Part shown: piece after piece, positions 28,299 to 37,215 of the stretch | How the letters are laid out: each line of letters begins with the position of its first letter | Numbering within the stretch: position 1 is the first letter of the stretch | Assembly (NCBI GenBank): GCA_019313185.1 | Contig: JAFDBS010000105.1 | Location: 1-46,159 of the forward strand | Direction of reading: 5' to 3' | Origin: Deltaproteobacteria bacterium | GTDB taxonomy: Bacteria; Desulfobacterota; Desulfuromonadia; Desulfuromonadales; BM103 | DNA: 46,159 nt | Made by a program: the position numbers and the translations under genes | The notes under the pieces: generated by a model | Seen by the model: the letters and a program-made list of their open reading frames with translations, nothing else | Databases searched by the model: none | Told to the model about the DNA's origin: nothing

Positions 28299-29116
28299 TG
28301 GCTTACGATTACGAAAAATCGATTCGTCCTGGCAAACTGCCACACATTTGGTGCCCCGGTTGCGGCCATGGGATTGTCATGAAAGGCCTGATCCGTGCTA
28401 TGGACACTTGCGAATTAGACCGTGCCAAAACATCCATAGTCTCTGGAATCGGCTGTGCTAGCCGGCTGCCAGGCTATCTTGATGCATGCACCCTTCATAC
28501 TGCGCACGGTCGTGCAGCAGCCTTTGCTACTGGGGTCAAATTAGCGGATCCTGAAATGACTGTGATTGTTTGTGGGGGTGATGGGGATGGTACTGCAATA
28601 GGTGGGAACCACTTCATTCATGCATGCCGTCGAAATATAGACATGACCTACGTGGTCATGAACAACTATATCTATGGGATGACTGGCGGTCAGTTTTCTC
28701 CCTGCACACCGACCGGGGCAAAGGCCTCGACTACGCCATATGGCAATCCAGACCCTATTTTTGATATTTCTAAGCTGGCAATTGGTGCTGGGGCTACCTT
28801 TGTAGCCCGAACAACCGCTGCCCATCCCCGGGAAATTGATAAATTGATTGTCCAAGGGATTAAACACAAAGGGATGGCGGTAATAGAAGTTTTAGATGAT
28901 TGCCCAACAACTTACGGACGCCGTAATAAGTTCCGGTCGGTCGTTGACATGATGAAGGAACTCAAAAAGAATGCTGTTCCAGCCAAAGCTGCAGCGAAAA
29001 TGACCGCAGAGCAACTTCAAGGTAAGTTCTTGACCGGAGTGCTTTTTCAAGACACTGAGAAGCCTGAGTATTGCGAAATGTACCAAGAGGTCATCAATAA
29101 GGCGCAGGGCGCCTGA
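28298..29116 (+). CDS. korB: 2-oxoglutarate:ferredoxin oxidoreductase, beta subunit
   Basis: The protein has 272 residues. It binds thiamine diphosphate: GDGDGTAIGGNHFIHACRRN holds the GDG...N motif, and CPGCGHG near the N-terminus is the conserved Cys motif of this subunit family. Also visible is NNYIYGMTGGQFSPCTP. ATG 28298 overlaps the korA stop by one base, with AAGGAGG upstream. The beta subunit pairs with alpha to form the active site. Confidence 0.94.
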   Translation: MAYDYEKSIRPGKLPHIWCPGCGHGIVMKGLIRAMDTCELDRAKTSIVSGIGCASRLPGYLDACTLHTAHGRAAAFATGVKLADPEMTVIVCGGDGDGTAIGGNHFIHACRRNIDMTYVVMNNYIYGMTGGQFSPCTPTGAKASTTPYGNPDPIFDISKLAIGAGATFVARTTAAHPREIDKLIVQGIKHKGMAVIEVLDDCPTTYGRRNKFRSVVDMMKELKKNAVPAKAAAKMTAEQLQGKFLTGVLFQDTEKPEYCEMYQEVINKAQGA

Positions 29117-29136
29117 TCACAAAAGGAGATTGAACC

Positions 29137-29685
29137 ATGGCAGAACGTTATGAGATTCGGTTTTCCGGTGCAGGTGGTCAGGGCCTGATCACTGCCGGAA
29201 TCATTCTTGCTGAAGCAGCCTCTATCATTGAAGGGAAAAGTGCTGTCCAGTCACAAAGTTACGGACCTGAGGCTCGTGGCGGCGCTTCGAAATCAGAAGT
29301 TATCATTGCTGATGGCCCCATTGACTATCCTAAGGCCACTATCGTTGATGCATGCTTGGCAATGACCCAAGAGTCTGCAGATAAATATGCTGTGGGCATC
29401 AAAGACGGTGGGATCCTGTTGCTTGACGATGACTTTGTTCAGAAAAACCCGCAAGGCAACTTTAAACTTTATCGGATGCCAATTATGAGAATGGCGAAAG
29501 AAGATATTGGGCGAGAAATCGTTGCCAATGTCGTGGCGTTGGGTGCGATGATCGGTCTGACTGGTGTTGTTTCCAAAGAGGCCGGTGAAGAAGCTGTTTT
29601 GCGCAAAGTACCCGAAGCTTTTAAAGATCTGAATAAGAAAGCCTTTAATTTAGGTTATGAAAAAAGCAAAGAGTTGCTCAATTAA
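29137..29685 (+). CDS. korC: 2-oxoglutarate:ferredoxin oxidoreductase, gamma subunit
   Basis: The protein has 182 residues, normal for the gamma subunit. The N-terminus IRFSGAGGQGLITAG is the family hallmark, followed by QSQSYGPEARGGASKSEVI. The gamma subunit probably contributes to CoA binding and complex assembly. ATG 29137 follows AAAAGGAG. It is the last gene of the operon; a strong intrinsic terminator starts 22 bases later. Confidence 0.94.
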   Translation: MAERYEIRFSGAGGQGLITAGIILAEAASIIEGKSAVQSQSYGPEARGGASKSEVIIADGPIDYPKATIVDACLAMTQESADKYAVGIKDGGILLLDDDFVQKNPQGNFKLYRMPIMRMAKEDIGREIVANVVALGAMIGLTGVVSKEAGEEAVLRKVPEAFKDLNKKAFNLGYEKSKELLN

Positions 29686-29707
29686 TTTTTTATTTCTATG
29701 TGATCAC

Positions 29708-29739
29708 AAAAGCCCGGCAACACATCTGCCGGGCTTTTT
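29708..29739 (+). terminator. Intrinsic terminator of korDABC
   Basis: AAAAGCCCGGCA and TGCCGGGCTTTT form a perfect 12-bp stem with a seven-base loop and a T-run on the plus strand. The A-rich 5' side would give partial function in both directions. Confidence 0.9.
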
Positions 29740-30067
29740 CTATTTGTAAAGATTATTAGCTGCATGCTCACATGTTGACCTACTTTCGATGTTTTCAGAA
29801 GGGTATGCATTTACCGCCAGTCTATCGCAGTGACGAAAATTGTATTTTTATGTGGTGCGAATCAAACGCTAAAGCGGCACAATGCTATACGATAGTCTTG
29901 GTTTGAACTTCACACATAGCTGAAGGGAGTCGTTAGTTTTCCTGGTTTCTTAGAAATCATCTTCCTGATTATGCTGAGTAAAACATCTGTTGGCTCAGAG
30001 CTTTACGATAAAAACTGCAATTTAGAAGTCGGGCACTTGGCTTTGGTTCATTTTGACTTCCTTAGTA
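29740..30067. other. Intergenic region between kor and the DASS transporter
   Basis: These 328 bases lie between convergent units. No gene, RNA or repeat can be supported. Confidence 0.5.
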
Positions 30068-31504
30068 TCACATGAGCCCAATCATTTTCCACCAGAACGA
30101 ACCAATCCCTACCCAGATAACAATATTAATAATACTTATGACCGCACCCATTACCCACCATCTCCCCATTGAGACATAACCTGTCCCAAAGACAACTGGT
30201 GCTGGACCATTGGCATAGTGAGTGAGGCTGGAAAATAGGTTGCTAAAAAAAGCTAAAACCAACGCAGCTAAGACCGGAGGAGTTCCAACTGTTAAAGCAA
30301 TAGCAAGGAATGGTGCATACATTGCGCTGATATGAGCAGTCTGGCTAGCGAACATGTAATGACTGTAGAAATAGACGAGGGAGAGAATAAGGAAGGCTGT
30401 CGTCCATTCTAATCCACTCACTTTGCTTGCCATGGTTTCACCAAACCAGGGGATGAATCCCAAGGCATTCAGTTGGGTCGCCATCATAACCAAAGCTGCA
30501 AACCAGACGATAGTGTCCCATGCGCCTTTTTCATTAAGCATGTCTTCCCAGGTGAGCACACCAGAAAGCAGCAAAACGGCCAAGCCAACCAAAGCTGCCG
30601 TTGTTGCATCAATTGACCAGGATTGACCACCGATCCAAAGGACGAGAAGAAGTATAATCGTCCCGCCTGTAAGCCATTCACCTTTACTCATCGCCCCCAT
30701 TTCCTTGAGTTTTCCATCGGCCAATTCTGGCGCTTCAGGTGTTTTTTTTATTTCGGGGCCATAAAACTTATAAACAAAGAATGGAATAATGGCCAGTGAT
30801 GCCAAACCTGGCACAAGAGCAGCTAAAAACCAGTTACCCCAAGTAATGTTGATCCCAGCCTCGCCGGCCAGCTTGGCAGCCAGAGGATTCGAAGCCATAG
30901 CGGTCATAAACATTGCACTGGTAATGATATTGATTTGAAAAGCACTCATCATCAGGAAGGAACCAATTTTCCGCTCAGTGCCCTTGGCCGGATCACTTTC
31001 ATAGACCTCTGCGACGGAGCGAATCAAGGGCATGATTATCCCACCTTCACGTGCCGTATTGCTTGGCATCGCTGGCGCCAAAATTAAATCTGCCAAACCA
31101 AGCCCATAGGAGAGCCCCAAGGTCCTTTTCCCGAGAAGTTTCATCAGATGGTAGGCAATACGCGCACCCAGTCCTGTCTTGATAACAGCTCGTGAAATGA
31201 AAAAAGCGGCACCAATTAACCAGATCACGCTGTTTCCAAAGCCACTCAATGAATCTCCAATGCTCAATGTCCCGGTCAGGCTAGTTGCCATAATGCCGAT
31301 TATCGCAACAGCTCCCATCGGGAGCGGCTTGGCTATGAACCCTGCAACAGTGGCTACAAAAATCGCGAGGAGCTTCCAAGCTTCCTCTTTCACTCCTTCA
31401 GGAGGTGGAACAAACCAGATTGCCAAACCAAGTCCCAGGACGATAAGCAATGGGAGTATTTTTGCAGGTTTGAGGACTGCATCGTTCTGACTGGAAGCGG
31501 ACAT
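30068..31504 (-). CDS. DASS-family anion (dicarboxylate/2-oxoglutarate/citrate) transporter
   Basis: The protein has 478 residues with 11-13 hydrophobic segments. It belongs to the divalent anion:Na+ symporter family (SLC13/CitT type). The first family motif appears as SNTAREGGIIMPL. The second, in the C-terminal half, is SLTHYANGPAPVVFGTGYV, close to plant plastid 2-oxoglutarate/malate translocators and bacterial CitT/TtdT. It probably imports or exchanges C4/C5 dicarboxylates or tricarboxylates; the precise substrate and coupling are unknown. ATG 31504 follows AAGGAGGAG; a longer frame from 31522 includes this site. Its place beside korDABC and icd-mdh fits supply or exchange of TCA intermediates. 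Confidence 0.85.
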   Translation of the reverse strand: MSASSQNDAVLKPAKILPLLIVLGLGLAIWFVPPPEGVKEEAWKLLAIFVATVAGFIAKPLPMGAVAIIGIMATSLTGTLSIGDSLSGFGNSVIWLIGAAFFISRAVIKTGLGARIAYHLMKLLGKRTLGLSYGLGLADLILAPAMPSNTAREGGIIMPLIRSVAEVYESDPAKGTERKIGSFLMMSAFQINIITSAMFMTAMASNPLAAKLAGEAGINITWGNWFLAALVPGLASLAIIPFFVYKFYGPEIKKTPEAPELADGKLKEMGAMSKGEWLTGGTIILLLVLWIGGQSWSIDATTAALVGLAVLLLSGVLTWEDMLNEKGAWDTIVWFAALVMMATQLNALGFIPWFGETMASKVSGLEWTTAFLILSLVYFYSHYMFASQTAHISAMYAPFLAIALTVGTPPVLAALVLAFFSNLFSSLTHYANGPAPVVFGTGYVSMGRWWVMGAVISIINIVIWVGIGSFWWKMIGLM

Positions 31505-31673
31505 AAATCTCCTCCTTGTCAAAATGAAACCTTAGTAAGAAGGCTGATGACATGAGTCTTTAATTTGTGGATGGGCGGCTTTTTAGCCAAACCATATTGA
31601 AATAATATTACTTAATTAACAACAGTCAATGTTTTCGCCCTAGGACAAAATCGTAGCAACTCTCAAGAATTAA

Positions 31674-32242
31674 GGTAGACATGTTTTTGTTAACAAATCT
31701 TCGGAGGTTGAGGACGTAATATCCACTCGGACAGGGTACTATTATGTCGCAAAGACTTTTGGGGGACATTTGGCTCTGACATCATCCGAGGATTCCTTGG
31801 TAATAAACTTGAGAAACGCTCAATTGATCATCTTATTTGATCGATGTATGCTCTTTCAAAATCCCGACACGGTACGGTTGCTCTGATACCCGATAACCAA
31901 ATTGACCTTGAATTGTTGTACATGGGGGTAGTCGGTGGTCGAGATCCGCTCAGCCTAGCATTGATTCAGCGCGTTGACAGCCGGAAGATTGTCACATTGA
32001 AGCGTTCTGGAGAACTAAGCAGCATACTTTCTTCAGATGGATTAACCTTAATCAATCGTAAAGGGGAATTGATCGACACGGGGGTCATTATCGACATCTC
32101 AAAGGTCAGTGATCTTGTTACAAGTGGAGGACGAACTCCGGCAGCAACTGCTGCATCACTTTTCGGACGTGTCATCAAGGTATCAGAGGATGGTCAAATC
32201 GTACTGTTCCTCAACGGCCGCCATATATACAGTTTCAATTGA
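31674..32242 (+). pseudogene. Decayed DisA/DAC-domain-like gene
   Basis: The intact part is a 132-residue frame from ATG 31844. It begins YALSKSRHGTVALIPD, which resembles the start of DisA_N/DAC domains (LS..R.GAL.V), and ends with GGRTPAATAASLF followed by VIKVSEDGQIVLFLNG, like the DAC core GARHRAA ... VVSEE...G. The catalytic DGA and RHR positions read DTG and RTP. Six bases before ATG 31844 is an in-frame TGA, behind coding-looking sequence in the same frame (LGNKLEKRSIDHLI). Further upstream, coding-looking sequence is in another frame (YYYVAKTFGGHLALTSSED). This fits a longer gene broken by a frameshift and a stop. The family assignment is tentative; the downstream frame could also be expressed as a short protein. 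Confidence 0.45.
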
Positions 32243-32592
32243 TTATTGAACGTCTAAATCGAACCATTATGGCGATGTTGATTGCTAACTGAAACCCCCT
32301 TTCCACGGTTAGGACACAAACCCATTGCGGAGCAAAGAACAATCCTTCAACTGGCCGGATCATAAGAAGCAGCCGACCAGTTTCGGATGGGCGACTTTTC
32401 ATGAATTAAGGAGTTTTCAAAGATTTCCATTGTTGGAGAAGTCGGGGTTTATCTCATGTCAGGTGTTGTGGTTTATGGATAACTTAAAGAGACAAATTTC
32501 ATGACATTAGGTCTTTCAAGACAACACAAATTAGTCCCTCTTTGTACAAGAATTAATGACCTGTCAAAGAGTTAAATAAGGATAATCTGAAA
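32243..32592. other. Intergenic region after the DAC-like remnant
   Basis: These 350 bases show no supportable gene, structured RNA or terminator with confidence. Confidence 0.45.
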
Positions 32593-32970
32593 TCACATCA
32601 GATGACAGGCACTGCACAAAGCACTCCCACTGTTATCGATCACGAGACTCTGACCCTCGTGGGGTTCTGAGCCGTGACATGTCACACAGCTAACAACCCC
32701 ATTAGGTAAGAGCAATTCTGGCGGAAGATCGTAATCAGCACGTAACATCCGGTTTCGTGCTGATTGTTCCTGATAATCAATTCCAACAACGTGACTGCCT
32801 GAATGTGAACTGCTACCGGAATCAATAATATCCTCATGGCATGAGAGACATTCTGATGAAAACTGGTCCACACCTGACAAAGAAGCTTCAGCAAGACAAG
32901 GGAACTGATTGTGAAATAAGGTAATTAAAAGTAGCGCAAAACAGTTGAGACTTAATCGCAGCGTTTTCAT
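32593..32970 (-). CDS. Small exported triheme c-type cytochrome
   Basis: The protein has 125 residues with a signal peptide (cleavage near CLA-EAS, residues 25-29). Three CxxCH haem-binding motifs are present: CLSCH (41-45), CVTCH (95-99) and CSACH (119-123, three residues from the end of the protein). Other His residues (56, 60, 104) could be distal ligands. The arrangement resembles NrfB/cytochrome c3-like or doubled-CxxCH electron carriers. It is periplasmic or surface-associated and could take part in extracellular electron transfer. ATG 32970 follows GGAGGG. It stands alone. Confidence 0.87.
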   Translation of the reverse strand: MKTLRLSLNCFALLLITLFHNQFPCLAEASLSGVDQFSSECLSCHEDIIDSGSSSHSGSHVVGIDYQEQSARNRMLRADYDLPPELLLPNGVVSCVTCHGSEPHEGQSLVIDNSGSALCSACHLM

Positions 32971-33456
32971 TATTCAACCCTCCAGACAAGTCAGTGAACT
33001 TAACTATAACGTAAAACAGTCAAACATCATCTGTAACAACGGTTGGCCTGATTGCCGATTCGATGAGTTTTTAAGCACTCAAACTTTGTTCTCCACAGCC
33101 GTTGGTGAAAGAACCCGACGGTTCAAGAGGTAACAAACCAAGGGCAAAACTTTTTTATGGAGGTTGCGGAGAGGACGTTTCGACCCGTCTGCCAAGACAA
33201 TCCGTTGATGCTCTCTACGACATCTAACTTCTCAACAAAATAATCTGTGGCAACCCGAAAAGGTCTCACCAGAAACCCATAAAACTGACTTGTGCATATG
33301 CACACTCTAACAAAAAGGGCATCTCATAACAGCCTTTCTTAAAGAATTAAAGTCGTCTCCAAAACATCAATCAAGAATAAGCCTTTTCCTCTACCCTCTC
33401 TGACATTCATCAAAGCAATCTTTAAATCTCGGCTCTTTGAACCAAACACAGGCCCC
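32971..33456. other. Intergenic region between CLC channel and cytochrome
   Basis: This gap of 486 bases lies upstream of the cytochrome gene. It holds the 14-bp palindrome at 33291-33304 but no supportable gene. The cytochrome promoter must lie in it or the gene is read from further upstream. Confidence 0.5.
33291..33304. repeat. Perfect 14-bp palindrome TGTGCATATGCACA
   Basis: Perfect inverted repeat with no loop, which suits a dimeric DNA-binding protein better than a terminator. It lies 320 bases upstream of the cytochrome start and 152 bases beyond the CLC gene. Confidence 0.5.
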
Positions 33457-35193
33457 TTAATTGTCCCGCACATTAAGTTTGAGAACCTTCTGGTTGTAAG
33501 TTAAAAGAAGATCACTCTTTTTTAAGATACCAAGCAACTCACCATTTCTGGAGAGCACAGGAAGCGTTGAAATCTGTTTTCCTTCAAAAATTTCGAAGGC
33601 GGTTTCAAAGTTGTCATCAGGTCGAACAATCACGACCCGCTTTGTCATAATCTCTGACGCGACAACAAGCTTGCCGAGTTCACCGACTTCAGCAAGAAAA
33701 CCTTTTAGGTCACTCATCGTCAACATCCCAACCAAACCGCCTTGATAATCCAAGACAGGAAAATGCGGGTAAGAACTTTTCTCTGCTTTATCCAAAATGT
33801 CAACGAGAAGCATGTCCTGCCGAATTGATTCAAAATTCTTAATCATGAATTTGTCAACCTCCATGGAACGAAGGAGGTTGACATCTCGCCCACGAACCAT
33901 TCGTATGCCCTTACGCAAAAGCTTCGTTTCGTAAATGGAATACCCATAGAATTTTTGCACTGTAACCAAACTGGTAATGCAGCAAGTCATTAAAGGCAGA
34001 ATGATTTCAAAGTTATAGGTGAGTTCGAAAATCGTGAAAATTGCAGTGATTGGCGCCAAGGTCGTACCTGCGACAACCGCACCCATTCCAATAAGGCTGT
34101 AAGCGGCGACTGTACCAATATGCCCAGGAATGACTTGAGCAATCATCGCGCCATAAAAACCACCCAACAAAGACCCCAAAACGAGAGATGGGGCAAAAAT
34201 CCCGCCGGAAAATCCGGCGCCAACCGAACTGGCGGTCGCCAGAAGTTTCAAGCCGAGAACGGTCAACATCAATAAAACGCTCATTTGGGAGGTCAATGTC
34301 AGATTGATCGTTTCATAGCCAACTCCCAAGACATGTGGCCAGCCTATAGCTATGAGCCCAAGGAGTAACCCAGCAATGGCAGGTCGCAGTGAAAAAGGGA
34401 TCTTTGCTTTGGCGAAAAGGTCTTCTACAAATGATACCGATAGAATAAATAGAACAGACAGTAGCCCGGCGAAAAAACCGAGCAGAGCATAAAGAGGAAG
34501 CTCCCCGTAGCTGACCATTTCAAACAAGGGGACTTGAAAAGTAGGTAGGCTGCCAAGGAAATGATGTGAGACCACCGTGGCTGTGACTGCAGAGATGGCA
34601 ATATGGCTGAGATAACTGACATGAAAATCCACGAGGATGATTTCTGCTGCGAACAACATGCCTGCCATTGGTGCATTAAAAGTTGCAGCTATTCCGGAAG
34701 CTGCGCCGCAAGCAAGAAAGACTCGCTTCCACTCTGCCGGCAGTTTGATAAGTTGTGCCAAAGAGGATCCTACAGAAGACCCAATATGCACCACAGGTCC
34801 TTCCCGTCCTACAGATGCACCACATCCGATTGAAAGCGATGTGAAAATTGTTTTGAATAAGGCAGTACGGTATTTGATGTTTCCTTCCCTGTTGACAACA
34901 GCTTCAATGACATCTGGCACACCTGCTCCCCGTGACTCAGGGGAAAAACGACTAATCAATGGACCGATCACCAAGCCACCTATCGCAGGCATGGCCAGAA
35001 TAAGGAACCAAGGATAGTGCCTGTTAACGTCCAGCAAGGCCAGTGGATCCGGCCAAAAGAAGCTTGTTGTCAAAAGCAAAAGGTAACGGAAAGCGACAGC
35101 CAGAATGCCTGTGATAAAGCCAATCAGTATCGCAACGATGAGCAGAAAAATTAGATTTTCACGACTAGGCCTTGATTTCCAGGTGAATCTCAC
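33457..35193 (-). CDS. CLC-type chloride channel/antiporter with C-terminal CBS pair
   Basis: The protein has 578 residues. The CLC fold accounts for residues 1-430, with selectivity motifs GAGVPDVIEA (GSGIP-like), GREGPVVHIGSS with the gating glutamate, and GFSGGIFAPSLVLG. Two CBS domains follow at about 450-570. A glutamate at the GREGP position suggests H+/Cl- exchange or a gated channel. The CBS pair may respond to nucleotides. GTG 35193 is the start of the longest frame; AGGAG lies 12 bases upstream, somewhat far. No partner gene is evident; the DUF3833 gene lies upstream on the same strand. Confidence 0.93.
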   Translation of the reverse strand: MRFTWKSRPSRENLIFLLIVAILIGFITGILAVAFRYLLLLTTSFFWPDPLALLDVNRHYPWFLILAMPAIGGLVIGPLISRFSPESRGAGVPDVIEAVVNREGNIKYRTALFKTIFTSLSIGCGASVGREGPVVHIGSSVGSSLAQLIKLPAEWKRVFLACGAASGIAATFNAPMAGMLFAAEIILVDFHVSYLSHIAISAVTATVVSHHFLGSLPTFQVPLFEMVSYGELPLYALLGFFAGLLSVLFILSVSFVEDLFAKAKIPFSLRPAIAGLLLGLIAIGWPHVLGVGYETINLTLTSQMSVLLMLTVLGLKLLATASSVGAGFSGGIFAPSLVLGSLLGGFYGAMIAQVIPGHIGTVAAYSLIGMGAVVAGTTLAPITAIFTIFELTYNFEIILPLMTCCITSLVTVQKFYGYSIYETKLLRKGIRMVRGRDVNLLRSMEVDKFMIKNFESIRQDMLLVDILDKAEKSSYPHFPVLDYQGGLVGMLTMSDLKGFLAEVGELGKLVVASEIMTKRVVIVRPDDNFETAFEIFEGKQISTLPVLSRNGELLGILKKSDLLLTYNQKVLKLNVRDN

Positions 35194-35276
35194 AGCAAGG
35201 AGTTCTCCTGTTAGTCAGATTTAGTAAACCTTAGCACGGCAATTTTTGTTTGTCAGCAATTAGTCAGCTGTCGCAG

Positions 35277-35828
35277 CTAGTTGGGCTTTAAGATAACCAA
35301 AACGATTTCCCCGACCTCAAGGCCTAATTTTGACATTCTAGCTTCATTGATAAGCGTTCGCTCGTCAACGAGATACATTCTGTCATCAATCGCCACTTTG
35401 ATTGTGGAATCTTCGTAAGGGACCTCAAGGACATATCGCAAAAACATCGCATTGCCAGCGACCTCCCCTTTTGCTTCGCCTACCACATCGCCGGCCATGC
35501 CGATGAATTGCCCTTGTCCCTGGCGCATTAAAGTCCAGATTCGTTGCTGTCTTTCCCCGTCATCAAAAATGAAATCCTCAATCAGCGTTCCCACTGTTCC
35601 TTCCCAATAGGCCTGAATCTCGGCGTTAAAATAACGGACGACTTTACCAAACCGGTCTTTGACAACGCCATGGGCCGTCAAAAATCCGTTAAAAAATTCT
35701 TCGGGAACCAACTGGGGTGTTCGACCCGTATAATCCTTGACTTGAACCGTACTACAGCCTGGAAGAAGAATAACCAGTGAGATCAAGGAGACTATCATCC
35801 AGATAATGGGTTTCTTGATTGCCAGCAT
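35277..35828 (-). CDS. DUF3833 family lipoprotein
   Basis: The protein has 183 residues. A signal peptide ends in lipobox LPGC (residue 25). The DUF3833 signature is clear: GTLIEDFIFDDGERQQRIWTL in two parts, then GMAGDVVGEAKGEVAGNAM. Members are outer- or inner-membrane lipoproteins of unknown function, often near steroid- or lipid-related genes. ATG 35828 follows GAGGAG; the longer frame from 35879 reads through this site. It lies upstream of the CLC gene in the same direction. Confidence 0.85.
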   Translation of the reverse strand: MLAIKKPIIWMIVSLISLVILLPGCSTVQVKDYTGRTPQLVPEEFFNGFLTAHGVVKDRFGKVVRYFNAEIQAYWEGTVGTLIEDFIFDDGERQQRIWTLMRQGQGQFIGMAGDVVGEAKGEVAGNAMFLRYVLEVPYEDSTIKVAIDDRMYLVDERTLINEARMSKLGLEVGEIVLVILKPN

Positions 35829-35987
35829 ATAGTTTCTCTCCTCTGACTTTTTGGATTCTAAACAGCGCCGCGTCATCAAAAGATAATGGCCAGTGAACCT
35901 GACCTAAGTGCCTGCCTATCCCTGAGAAACCAAAAACAGTTTTCTGCCAGCGGAGCCTGAAATTGCGAATACGAAGGACAATGCAAT

Positions 35988-36419
35988 TCATCTGCTCTCG
36001 GTGAGAGGCGCACAAGTCCAACCCTCTTGACCTTTTTCGAGAATCATCAAACGTTCGTCAGGGATTCCTTTCTTTAGTAAATATTCATAGGTGCGTTCAG
36101 CGCCACCAGCGCCACGCGGGCAAACGATTATAACTGGATCGTTATTGTTATAGATTTGTTGGACGACCTTCTCTAGTTTCGCCCGATCAGAATCAGTCTT
36201 GACGGGATAAGCGTAAGTCGGTTCAGCTCCTTTGATATGATGTTGACTGAACTCGTCCTCAACCTGAATGTCGACAATATTGGTCGGCATTTTGGCTGTC
36301 AGACGGTTTTCAAGGTCTTTGGCGCTTATATAATTGTATTTGTCATCTTTGGCGGATAAGGCCTCAGCCAAAAGAAAAATTGATAGGAATAAAACAAAGC
36401 AGTAAAATTGTTTAGTCAT
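35988..36419 (-). CDS. Exported rhodanese-like domain protein
   Basis: The protein has 143 residues with a signal peptide (cut near ALS-AKD). A rhodanese fold follows, with the active-site Cys in IIVCPRGAGGAERTYEYL, where the loop after Cys is longer than the six residues of classic sulfurtransferases. It may be a periplasmic sulfurtransferase or persulfide carrier. In a sulfur-related bacterium this could matter, but the substrate is unknown. ATG 36419 is preceded by GGAG. It is divergent from the GIY-YIG gene. Confidence 0.85.
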   Translation of the reverse strand: MTKQFYCFVLFLSIFLLAEALSAKDDKYNYISAKDLENRLTAKMPTNIVDIQVEDEFSQHHIKGAEPTYAYPVKTDSDRAKLEKVVQQIYNNNDPVIIVCPRGAGGAERTYEYLLKKGIPDERLMILEKGQEGWTCAPLTESR

Positions 36420-36493
36420 AATTCACTCCTCCAACTTGGCTTGTAGTCGTCAACACAAACGGTAGTGAAACATTCTTTGGAGATTAATGAAGC

Positions 36494-36505
36494 GCTTTAT
36501 AAAGC
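36494..36505. repeat. 12-bp palindrome GCTTTATAAAGC in divergent intergenic region
   Basis: Perfect palindrome between the rhodanese gene and the plus-strand GIY-YIG gene; possible operator, no more can be said. Confidence 0.3.
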
Positions 36506-36570
36506 CAGTGTATTTGATGATTGGCTAGAAGAGCAAGGGCGACTTTTGATCAAGAGAGAGACTTGAGACG

Positions 36571-37056
36571 TTGAAATCCTCTTATGACAGATCAACAAAA
36601 TTGGAATCTCAGCCTGGCACATATGCTCTGGTCCTAAACAACAACTCAAAGAAGAAGGTGAAGATTGGTCGTTGGGGTTTTCTTCAAGTAGGCCAAGGGC
36701 ACTATATTTATGTCGGCAGTGCCCACGGTCCGGGAGGTCTTTTGTCAAGAGTGTCAAGGCACCTCCGTAGCACCAAATCCAAGCATTGGCATATAGATTA
36801 TCTTCTTGAGTACTCAACCCCCATATCCGTTTTTTACACCTATAACAGGGATCGTCTTGAACACAGATGGGCAGAGGGCATAATCAAAATGGATGGTTTC
36901 ACACCAATTATCGGATTTGGATGTAGTGACTGTAACTGTCAAACACATTTATTTTTTTGTAATGCTAACCCACCTCACGAGTTGTTTTCTAAATTGCTCG
37001 AAGGCAATGTTGAAAGGCTGGTTATTCAGTCTGCCGGCAATTCACTAAAGAATTAA
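36571..37056 (+). CDS. GIY-YIG nuclease-like DUF123 protein
   Basis: The protein has 161 residues. The DUF123/GIY-YIG core is visible: GTYALVL (the GIY strand) and GHYIYVGSAHGPGGLLSRVSRHLR (the YIG strand and catalytic-type Arg), then KHWHIDYLL. Relatives are small stand-alone proteins or fusions to endonuclease III and may act on DNA damage, but activity is unproven. A Cys pair (CSDCNC) near residue 113 is typical. TTG 36571 is the likely start; no ATG is available before the domain. Confidence 0.82.
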   Translation: MKSSYDRSTKLESQPGTYALVLNNNSKKKVKIGRWGFLQVGQGHYIYVGSAHGPGGLLSRVSRHLRSTKSKHWHIDYLLEYSTPISVFYTYNRDRLEHRWAEGIIKMDGFTPIIGFGCSDCNCQTHLFFCNANPPHELFSKLLEGNVERLVIQSAGNSLKN

Positions 37057-37215
37057 CTCAAGCCTCCCCCTTACGGTTATTCTATCAATTCTTTTACAAT
37101 TTATCTTTCACGGAAAGGTTTAGTTCCGTTTGGGTGAGAACGTTGCAGTTCTATGGTGCAATTATTCCATATTGGCCACGTTGACACGATTTGACGCTGA
37201 TACATAAAATAGATC

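Noticed and set aside
29740-30067. Search for riboswitch or RNA gene between kor and the DASS transporter
   Set aside because: No conserved motif or stable multi-stem structure seen by eye.
31572-31590. GGCTTTTTAGCC near the start of the DASS transporter as a possible -24/-12 promoter or hairpin
   Set aside because: Match limited to TGGC and GC, and the stem is short; not enough to call.
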